From Symbiodinium natans (taxonomy: Eukaryota > Sar > Dinophyceae > Suessiales > Symbiodiniaceae), in the NCBI GenBank assembly GCA_905221605.1, contig CAJNDS010002677.1, positions 188,001-215,000 on the forward strand: a stretch of DNA of 27,000 nt, written 5' to 3'. The translations under genes were made by a program, and so were the position numbers. Below, one piece after another: positions 18,222 to 27,000 of the stretch. The notes under the pieces are model-generated. The model searched no databases. It saw only the letters and a list, made by a program, of their open reading frames with translations, and was not told the DNA's origin. Positions within the stretch are counted from its first letter, which is position 1. Every line of letters begins with the position of its first letter.

Positions 18222-21200
18222 GCCCATTCAGCTCATAGATCTTGGCAACGTACCTTGGGCGCATTGCTTCAGTAGCTGCGGCCCCTAGCATAGTAGATGC
18301 TGGCTGGTGCTCTGCTTCAATGCCTGTGTCGCTGACCGTGTGCTTGAGACTAGGTTGCCTTCGTTCCAGCTTAGTGGTAGTCTCCGGTTCTCCTGGCATA
18401 CGTTGGTGCCAGGTTGTAAGCCAGATCCAGCTGTGGCAGACCCTTGATTCCGCCATTGGAAGGTGTTTTACACTTTTTTTGTGAGTGTTGAAGTTGTGAG
18501 GCCAGCAGGGTGGAACGAATGATGTCACAGGTTGCTAAAAGGTTGCAGTGAAGGAAGCACCTGCCCAATGTGCGGCCCCACTATGCCGTGAAGTGCTGCC
18601 CCAACAAGCAGGCGACACGCACTAATCGCATATCCTGGGCTGGGTTCTTGTGCTTGGTGTTGCTGAGCACGCTCAGTCTTTTGTGAACATGTGTCTGCCC
18701 TTGAGATCATCAAGCAGCTCCGAGATGGAGGTTGCGGCTTTGACTGCGCAACGATGCAGGAGAATCGTGGCACTTGCTGAGTCTTGAAATGTTGCCTTGA
18801 AAGAAAGACTTAGACTTGTGCACGTTCAGCCCCTCTTGTAGGAGATCAGTACAGTTTTGGAGCTGGGTGTCAGCCCTGCTGACATTGTGCACCTTGGCTG
18901 CAACTCATGCTGGAGTCGGCCTGCCTTTGACGGAAGCCATCCTGGCCAGTTGAGAAAGTTTTGACCAAACACGCCACAACGGCCCACTGCCACGCAGCCG
19001 TAGCAAGTCCTTGCAGCATCAGGCAAGTTTCAGTGTGTTGGACCCGGACTGTGACCTCTTTCTCAGGTACTCTCATCCATGCAAGCCACGATCGCACATT
19101 GCCTTTGCCAAGTCCCAAGGCCTGCCGTTCATGTGCGGATAATTGTGGACATGCCTGAGCTTCCGAACCCAAAATCGTCTCCTCAGCCTTGGAATCCGGA
19201 AAGAATCTACAAAGCATGTCATGGATTGTTCAAGGTCTTGGGCGGTGATTGGGTGCTAGGGCTGTTAAGGGTTGCACCGCAGTCATGAGAGGGGTTGCTG
19301 ACAATCCATCTGACAATGTCAGTCTGACTGGCACTCGGAATGTCCGTGATCTCCCACAGGCATCAGCCTGATGTCTTTTGACAACGACGTGGAGCTGCGG
19401 AAGGTTGCGAGCTCATGGATTGTTGCGGTTGCGGTGAGAGGAGCCGGGATTTTGCACAGTGCATGTACAGCCCAAATTTGCAAAACTTTGCGCAGGTTTT
19501 CGGGGCTTCTCTGTATTTTGGGGCTGCTCTACCTGAGTTCAGCAAGTGAGCAGCGAGTGAAGGCCAGTGCGGGCCCGGGGTGTCTCTTGCTCTGTTTGGA
19601 CTTTGGCTTCCGCTCTCGCAAGTTCGTCGGCCCCCACAGATTTCGTGAGCACCGGCTTGCTCCTCGACCTTTGGCCGTTTCACTGGCCAGTTCGGACATC
19701 TTTGATTTGGGGAGCCCGTGTGTAGGTCCACGGTTTCTGAGTTCTTACTAGCTGAAAGTGGGGTGCCTTGAACCTATGCCCTGTGCACGGGCTTGCCTCC
19801 CAAACTGTTCGAAAAAGGCCCGGTTTGATGTTTGACCTGGGGGGGCCTTTGCACCTTTTTGCTTTTCGTGGCCGACAGTGCAGTTTCTCAGCAGCCAGCA
19901 TTTGTGATCATCGCATGCGATGCATGGCTAGTTGCTCTGAAACGTTCGCTCGAATATGATTGGCTGCCTATTCGGCATGCATCGTTTCCTCTGCCCTTGG
20001 CGAGAGAGGCCTTGCCGCCTGTTCAGCCGCCTGTCGTGACGCCGTGGTTTTTCGTTAGCCACCGCTGCGGCTGTGGCAGCGGTGTCTCCCGTAGGTTTCT
20101 GCCGAATTTTCGGAGAGTTGTCCCGCCTTCTCGGGATCTCCAAGCTTGCCTGCTCTTTGCCGGTCCGTGAACTCTGGAGATACAGGTTCTGAATGGTGGC
20201 CAGATCGGAGTCTGCTAGTTCTATATTGGTATAAATAACTTAAAAAAATAGCAGGAGGACGGAGAGGCGGAGGGGGGAGGTGGAGAGCAGGACGGAACGA
20301 GCATGGCTTGGGTCGTTCGAGTAGTGCTCGGGCTCCGGCAGAGGGGGGCTGGGGGGAAAAGGGGCGCCGGGGGCCACACAGGGCCATGCAGGAGGCGGAA
20401 CGAGCATGGCTTGGGTCGTTGAGATATGTAAATACTGTGCATGGAGCTCGAACACGCTTCACAATTGAACTACTGGCAAACATAGGCAGAAGCGAATCCT
20501 GCCAGTTTTCCCGGCTGACCTCAGGTGGCAGCCGTTTATCCTGAGGCGCAGCTGCTGCTCCGTGTGGTGTGCGAGGACATGGACATGGCTGGTTCAGTTC
20601 CACACACTGATACCTTCGGGTTATGAAAAGGACAGCTTACTCGTGGGAGGTGCAGGATCAAGGCAGGAAATGGTAGCTTCACAGGAAGGCAAAGCCCAGA
20701 TGTGGCCGGCAGCAGTAACCAGCAACTTCACCGCGGCCCGAACACAACGTTTTAAGTCCTGCATAGGACTCCTCGGCACAGTGCCCGATGTCGCTGAAAT
20801 TCGGGGCCAAGCGGGACAACTGGTCGGCGCTTTTGGACATCATCCAGGCCCAGCCGGGGATGTGCATATTATGGTATTGCGAATCATGCGAATCCAACCC
20901 ATAACTTTTTGAGGAAGGACTCCGAAGCAGTGCCAGAAGCAGTGCCACTGTCCTTTGCAGAGCCTCGATGGGATCCTCAGCCCCTAAGCACTCCTTGCAG
21001 TAGAGCTCTGAAAGACTCTGGTTCGCAGGAGCTTCAGCTCAACCTTGCTGGGGTGTGTCGCTCTTAGATTCTGGGTTTGCCCCCTTGGCCATTGGGCAGA
21101 GTTGCTCTCTCGGGCTCCTATTCTTTGCATGGCAGCGTGGCACGCTGTTCCAAGATGCCAAGGTCTTTCCACGTGGGTTCTGGTGCCATGGCAATGTTAG

Positions 21201-24200
21201 TGGAGCATTTGAAGACCCAGTGGCCATTGAGCCATTGATGTGCCCTTAAGACTCCGAAGACCCTCTCAGCCTCAGGCTGCAAGGACCCGGAGACTTTCGA
21301 GCCGGCCCTCCAGGATGCCCGAGAGGTCTTCCGCACCCCGGCAAGGGAACTGCAACGAGCTCTTGTGGAGAGGCGCTTTCGCTTCCCTCTCGACTGAGGC
21401 ATGGCTTCTGAACGCGGGATGAAGGCGTGTCGAGGGATGCTGTTGGCTCAGAGGTATTCAGAGGTACTGACTTTCTACTGTGTTTAAAAGGGTCTTAACC
21501 GTTCAAACAATTTTGGGAATTGCCCGGGATCGTTGAGAACTTTTCAGCGTTGTGTTTGCGCTTCGGAAGCCAGGATTTGCGGGTGCTGGACATCGGTGGG
21601 GGCTACCCAGGTGATCGGGCAGGCTATGAAGCGCATCCTGGCTTCAATGTTGTGAGTGTTCTTAGTTTGGTCTCTGATTCTGCTGTAGAGCCTAAAGTAT
21701 CACCGGGTGTGTCACATGAATCCTGCCCAAGGATTGCCCCTGTCATTGCAGAGAAGCTGGCAAGGCTGTTTCCTGAATGCGAGTTCCCAGAGGCAGGTGG
21801 GGGGTTTGCAGAGGCAGAACCTCCAAGGCATCCAGCTCTCCACGTCTCCATGCTGCGTAATGCCAGCCCGACATGGCCCGACAGTACTGCGACGTCCCAA
21901 GTCCTGAAGCCCCTTCAGCTGATGCGCATCGCGGAGCCCGGCCGTTTCTTTGCGGCCAACAGCGGCCACCTGCTCACGCCACCTGCCCAAACAAAGTTCT
22001 TTGGATGGTCTGCTCATGGAAGCTGTATCATTATGCCTAGCCACTCTGCCATTGCATTGCTTTGCTCCAGCAGCATTTGTAGTGCCCTTACGGGTGGTGA
22101 AGGCTTTGCAGTCGCCCTCCCCCTAACAGGTCAAAGCAGACTAGCGTCACTGGCGCCATGAACGCCGTTAGCGACATCCATTTAGCCAGGGCTTCGAAGG
22201 CCTCCAGCCTTCAAGTCGCAGGGATTCCGCAAGGGAAGATGAAGGCAACGATGACAGCAACGACGAGGCACTGCGCTCAACGCTATTAAGCTAGTACCTG
22301 TCTTGCTAGCTAGCATTGTTAAAGCTTAACAAACATCATGCCATTAAGACGCCTGCATCAAAACACAAACGAATCCTTACCAAAACCCGTCATGCGAGCA
22401 TTGTGTTTGCCAAATGGAAGGGCGGCCCCCTCTCCAAGCCATCTTTTTCAGAAGATCAGGCCATGAAGAGCATTCGCGTTCAAAGACATACGAATCCATT
22501 TTCAACCCGTGATATGAGCATGTGTTTGCATTTTTTGTTTATTCGTTTTTTCTTTTTTATTTTGGGGGGGGGGGGGGCGGCGGGGCGGGGGGCTGGGCTG
22601 GGCCTCCCTTGTCCTGAGTTTTTTGGCTATGAATATGATCATGCTTTGAAAGAGGACCTGAGAGTTTGCTGGACAAAAAAACTTAGGAAATATAGAGGAA
22701 CCGCGTTCCACCGCAGGCCCCCTAGAGGAAATAGAGGGGACATATAGAGGATAGAGGTTTCGCAGAAAATAGAACAATATCATATGGAGGCAACAGAGGT
22801 TTGCTATTCCAAGTATAGAGGAAATCCAGGCTGAGGAAGTAGAGGATTCCGATGAAAAGAACCCTGGACACAACAAGGACCAGCTCAAGTTAACTCCTCG
22901 CCCATTTTGCAGGTTTAATGAAGCCGCTGCTGCCAGCACCCAGTCACAGTCCCTTGTAAACGTCCCCAGGAAGGTCTATGCCAAAGCCAAGCTGCCGGCG
23001 ACCGATGGAAGTGGAGAGCAGGTCTGTCGCGACCGGGCTTCACAACCTTGGGGGGGGGGCAACACCTTTTTATGGTTGCTCGCTGCTTTGCTTGCTGCTC
23101 TTGCCCTCTCTTCGCCCTCTTCTGGCGCCCCGTTTTTTGAAGAGTAGATGGGGCGGGGTGTATGGACCGGGAGCCGGCTAGTCGCGCCCAGGCTATTACT
23201 TGAACGACGGGTGCTGAGCTTAGATTCCGGGTGCTGCGCAGAGAACTTCGGATGTCGTTGGGTTTGCGAGTTCACAGTTCCTTGAGGGCATGAACACCAA
23301 ACCCTCCCAATTGAACGCCGAGACTTGGTAAAGCCATTGAGTGTTGAAAGATGTGCAGCTTTGCTTCCGCCAAGAGAGCCAGCTAATGTGCATAGCTGAT
23401 GACGGAATAGTCTGCCCGGAGCTGGTATAAGCATGAACACTTCCTCCCCACTGTCGAGGCTGTATGGCTCCTTTAACTGCATCATCTACGACCACGTCTC
23501 CGTCTGCCCTGAGCCGATGCGCCGTGTTGACTCTCCGGAGGCCTCGAGCTGATGCGAGAAGCTTGACGCCCTCAGTGAAATTTTATCAAAACAAAAGGCA
23601 AAGACTTTCGCACCTTGCACCCCTGGCATGATGCAAGCTTACCTGCAGGTGCTCATGGTATGCCGGCTTGGTATTGGTATCAGAAAGAGTCCATTCCGTT
23701 GTCAACCAGTATGGTAACAAATTTATAGAGTAGTTGCATCGGACCAAAGTATCTGGGCTCCATTGCTGAGTAATCGACCAAAATCTCAGAGAGAACCCAC
23801 ACTTCGCCGCTACGAAGCTACACACAGGCTCTGCTGCCCGAGGCCCCCCAGCGCCCGCTGTGAAGGGAACAGTTTTCCGTCTGTTGTAGGTGCCCTGTGC
23901 CCTCTTCGGTCCGACCTGTGACGGCTGGGGGCCAAATGTTCTCGACATCTGTGTACAGGGCGCTTGAGAGGCTTTCAGGTGTTTTGCAGCAGGAGCGGGA
24001 TGGTTCAGATGCAAATGTTGAGGTCTGGTGGAAGCTAGAAGTCTGAAGAGGATGTTCAAGCATTTGTGTGGTTGGGTCTGTGTGATCCTCCTGCTCCTTA
24101 AACGGTTCTCCTTTCTTGTTCTTCTTCGTTTAGTTCATGTGTTTTTTTGCCTGAGACGTGGCTTCCAACGGTACTTCACCTCAAATTGCGCACTTCCAAC

Positions 24201-24302
24201 ACGTCGTGGTTCTCTTTCGGCTTGATATCACTATTCGGCAGTGAAAAGTTCACTACTCGGCAAACTGCTTCAGATCCGACGAGTGAATTCCAGCCAAGCG
24301 TC

Positions 24303-24336
<34 letters not shown>

Positions 24337-24594
24337 TAGCTACCAGAGATGAGCTGGAAGCAGAATGGGGTGCCAGTCATGCCTTGGTAACTTGGCTCAG
24401 GAAGCAATCAACAGTCAAAGCGGTGCCGTGGCTCCGTTTTCGAAGCACGAACTTGATTCCCACTCGTTGGTTCTGGCATCAACTCTGGCATCAACAAAGA
24501 TCAGCTGTTTGAAGACTTGTTTCATCTTCTTTCCCGTAAAGAGGGTTTTCCAATCGTGACAGACATTGTGAGAACCGAGCAGGAAATCAACTTC

Positions 24595-24631
<37 letters not shown>

Positions 24632-25496
24632 ATGTTGGTTTGGGGAATGGGCTTGGTGGCCTTATCGATTTAGTGCTTCCGGGCTTGTGCCCGTGCCTGA
24701 GGCTTCGACGTCGTACTCGAGAAGCATCGCATGGCAGAACTTGAAGAAGCTCGCTTGTTCATGGCGGGTAGAGTAGAGGTTCAGGGTTGAGGGTCGAAGG
24801 CTTTGGGCGTGTTGCAAGTGGCACTCGCATGGGTGTTTGCATGTTGGTGGTGTCGGTGTTGGGTCTCTCAATTCCAAGACTCGGAAGTGAGGAGTTTGGG
24901 GCCAACATGTTGTTTTTCAGTGTGTTTTTCGGCCGTTCTGAGTGGGTGCAGGCGATCAAGGCTCCCATTGTGTCCCGACGCCGTGCGGTTGAAAGGGAGA
25001 TCACTAGCTGGCATTGCGGTATGAGAACAGGACTAAATCATTAGAGGTTTTCGATCTCCAGTCCCGACCAGAATCCGAAGTTCCCCAGAAACAGCCTCGG
25101 CTGTGGGTAACAGACTCAGGCGAAACACGTGCTGTGACGTGCAACAGATGATTTCGTTGCGCCCATTCCAGGAAGGCGACTGGATTTTGTGGCGCAACAT
25201 GGGCGCCTATACATCAGCAGCGGCCTGTCTTGCACTTGCACTTCGCTCTCCTCACCACATCCCCCTCCAGCCTCCCGAAAAGTGCAAAAACTCGGCGTCG
25301 GCATTGAACAAGCTGCAGGCGGGGTTTGGATGCTCCTGTTGTTCGCAGTAAACGCCCTTAGAGCCAAGCTGGCCTAGCAAAGGCCGGGTCCAACTTCAAT
25401 GGCTTTCCACTGGCGCTTTCGTGGTACTACCGTGCTTCCGGCCTGTGGTTTGCGCTTTCTTGGCCGCAGCACTTTGGGATTATAGGAGTATTTTAG
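18222..25496 (+). CDS. ODC: Ornithine decarboxylase, about 22 small exons, N-terminal start not found
   Basis: This PLP enzyme makes putrescine from ornithine, the entry step of polyamine synthesis, in the cytosol. Exons inferred from family motifs and phase: 18222-18249, 18413-18438, 18554-18611, 18706-18759, 18842-18888, 19067-19119, 19360-19403, 20525-20587, 20782-20847, 21029-21054, 21163-21182, 21276-21332, 21548-21653, 21732-21789, 21919-21977, 22913-23021, 23182-23210, 23459-23540, 23890-23923, 24702-24748, 25172-25219, 25383-25496. They give about 408 residues. Motifs in order: DLGN, YAVKC (PLP lysine), GFDCAT, LGVSP, HPCK, FDNDVEL, KFGA, FHVGSG, DIGGGYPG, IAEPGR, YGSFNC, YDH, FGPTCDG (catalytic Cys), GDW, MGAYT, FNGF. 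Residues known to be catalytic in the family are present, so it is probably functional. No C-terminal degron-like tail is seen. Ends of exons 13, 14, 15, 20 and 21 could shift by a few bases. Confidence 0.88.
20293..20420 (+). repeat. 25-bp direct repeat in the large decarboxylase intron
   Basis: The 25-mer beginning CGGAACGAGC and ending GGGTCGTT occurs at 20293-20317 and 20396-20420, with a G-rich spacer. It lies in the 1.1-kb intron at 19404-20524. Function unknown. Confidence 0.85.
22564..22850 (+). repeat. 14-G run and degenerate TAGAGG repeats in an intron
   Basis: A run of 14 G at 22564-22577 continues into G-rich sequence to about 22602 that could form a quadruplex. About eight degenerate TAGAGG/ATAGAGGA units follow between 22690 and 22845. 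Both are in the decarboxylase intron at 21978-22912. Confidence 0.75.
24306..24333 (+). repeat. (GT)n microsatellite
   Basis: About 14 GT units lie in the decarboxylase intron at 23924-24701. Confidence 0.95.
24599..24630 (+). repeat. (GT)n(GC)n microsatellite
   Basis: A second GT run, ending in CGCGCG, lies in the same intron as the one at 24306 and about 70 bp before the next exon. Confidence 0.95.
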
Positions 25497-25500
25497 GGAG

Positions 25501-25545
25501 TCCTGAGAGACGGTCCTGAGAGACGGTCCTGACGGTCCTGAGAGT
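25501..25545 (+). repeat. Short tandem repeat after the decarboxylase stop
   Basis: TCCTGAGAGACGG occurs twice in tandem (25501-25513 and 25514-25526), followed by a shortened TCCTGACGG and a fourth partial unit. It begins 5 nt after the stop codon, within the presumed 3' UTR. Confidence 0.9.
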
Positions 25546-25549
25546 TCAT

Positions 25550-27000
25550 GGAGTCCAAACGTGATGCAAGGGGGCCTAAGGAGTTGATGGAGTTGCTAAG
25601 CTTGGTAGCCAGGCATGCCCGCCTATGACACAGACCGCGCTGACTCTGTGAACGGCAGCAGCTGAGAAGCAGCAAGACAAGCTTGCAACTCGTACCAGTT
25701 TCATGTCGTATCATTCAGGAAATTTAGTAAAACAGTATCATGTAGTCTACAGCCGTTATGGCTGCAGGAAGCCAGGCTTGGGGATGCGTTGGCGCGAATG
25801 CCGGCTCAGGTGGATACCTGCATTGACGGCCGACTCATATGCGACGTGGCGCTTTAGAAATGTTGAGGGTCCAACCTGCGCCCTTGATGGATTTTCGTCC
25901 GGTTGTGTGCGGCGCAGCCCACAAATCAGGATGTCCAGGTGTACACCAGGCCCAGGCACATCCGGAATCCCAATCCCAGCGCCCAACAGCAATCAAAGGG
26001 CATACGTCCGGGCCAAAACTGTGCAAAACATATCCTGGAATATGCCTCCCCCGACGCATTGATCGAGGCAGTGGCTGAGTGGCCGAGGCAGTGAGGGTGC
26101 GGGGCCAGGAGGATCACAGAGGCCTCTCAAGAGCCTCTTGAGATCTCTTGAGCCTCCATCCTTCTGCGCGAGCCAATTCCTTAAGATTTAATGTTTAGCT
26201 TGTCGGATGAGATGCTGCAAGCAGAAAGCGAACCTGAGTGTGAGCAGTCCAAGATCACGAGGCGTCCACCAAGCGGACTGGGATCTCCTGTTTGAAGCAC
26301 GCTGTACATGGTGTCTCATCTCAGCATGGGACAATCAAGCGTGGCACCTGCCTTCTGAATATCCGGTTCTGGGATGTTCTGGGTGCCTGGAAGACGCAGC
26401 CAGCTGTAAAGATGTACAACGCAGCTTTGCGATACTCCGATATGCGTTTTACCATCCTATCCTGCAGAACTGCGTGGCTGTCTTTCGGCACCCCACCCGC
26501 GCTTTCAGACTCCTGTGAAAGAGAGGTGCTGCATGCATACTCATGTGCTCTGTAGAAGTGTAGAGGAGTGTCCGGCAACCTGACAAGTCATGGGTGTAGC
26601 TCCACAACAATTGAAATGCTTGAATAGCTTGGGCTGTCTTTTCGTCGTGAGCACGGGCAGCTCTTGCGTGGCACCTCCAATGGGAGCTGGCATGTCCACT
26701 CTTGCATTGTTTTTTTTTCCGGACACTCCTGGCTCCCGTAGCATCCGCATCATCCGGCAGAAATATGAAGAAAATCATCATCCTAGCGAAGGAACTTTGT
26801 CAAAGAAGCCCTCTCCCGAGCGTCTGAGAATCTTTCAGCAGATTTTCTTAACAAATGAAGAGAAGAAGAAACGGAGAGCTTGTTTTGGAAGTAGATGAAC
26901 AAACACAAGAAAGTAAAGTCGAAAGTCAGGTCTAGTCTATGGATGGCCAAAGTGCAGCGTCCTATCTTGTGAGTGGCTGGTGCTGTGGCCTGACCTGGGT
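25550..27000. other. Right end, no gene recognised
   Basis: I see no family motif on either strand. A perfect hairpin with 9-bp arms (TCTCAAGAG, one base, CTCTTGAGA) lies at 26125-26143, with a third CTCTTGAG copy at 26145-26152. A Lys/Glu-rich open stretch ends near 26898 but has no recognisable domain. Confidence 0.5.

Noticed and set aside
20679-20948. Minus-strand frame with HIPG...SADQLSRL that looks like an RNase H C-terminus
   Set aside because: It is the reverse complement of decarboxylase exon 20782-20847 (CPMSLKFGA), which fits the host gene in phase and order.
1-27000. CRISPR array, rRNA or tRNA genes
   Set aside because: No regularly spaced repeats and no recognisable RNA gene sequence were seen on either strand.

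Overview
The window looks like nuclear DNA of a dinoflagellate, most likely a Symbiodiniaceae or Suessiales relative. The case rests on a host gene cut into about 22 very small exons whose introns start with GC or GA at least as often as with GT and end in AG, usually followed by G. It also rests on abundant decayed reverse transcriptase/RNase H relics and a mobile element that carries DNA-modification-like domains. The species cannot be named from this sequence.

Left flank (1-1768): fragments of degraded coding sequence with Cys/His knuckles, and no complete gene. Centre-left (1769-10811): a complete 9,043-bp tyrosine-recombinase (YR) retrotransposon with split direct repeats in the order A1 - ORFs - B1 - A2 - spacer - B2. 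The A copies differ at 1 of 210 positions and the B copies are identical over 209, so the insertion is young. It encodes, in order, a possible small leader ORF, a tyrosine recombinase, a Gag with a C-terminal Cys/His zinc cluster (split by a +1 frame change), and a 1,291-residue Pol. Pol lies in frame with the end of Gag across a TGA followed by CAGTCA, a CARYYA-type readthrough context. Pol carries, from N to C, a 2OG-Fe(II) dioxygenase-like region, a C5-cytosine-methyltransferase-like region, reverse transcriptase and RNase H. This dioxygenase + methyltransferase + RT/RH fusion in a YR element is the most striking content of the window.

Middle (10812-18200): two RT/RNase H relics of other elements lie head to head, one on the minus strand (11210-11720) and one on the plus strand (12474-13640). 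A long stretch without a recognisable gene follows, then possible exons of an unidentified minus-strand gene (16512-17060) and a GA-rich low-complexity tract (17651-17976).

Right (18222-25496): an ornithine decarboxylase gene on the plus strand, reconstructed exon by exon from family motifs (PLP lysine, FHVGSG, DIGGGYPG, IAEPGR, GPTCDG, MGAYT). Every catalytic motif I looked for is present, so it is probably functional. Its N-terminal start was not located. Microsatellites, a 14-G run and short tandem repeats sit in its introns and just after its stop codon. From 25550 to the end I recognise no gene.

How the parts work together: Gag, RT/RH and YR should give a copy-out cycle through a circular DNA, and the B1/A2 junction reproduces the predicted circle junction with its palindrome GTAAGCTTAC. 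The dioxygenase and methyltransferase regions could modify the element's own DNA in a host lineage known for hydroxymethyluracil and heavy CG methylation. That last step is inference. The decarboxylase is an unrelated host gene of polyamine synthesis.
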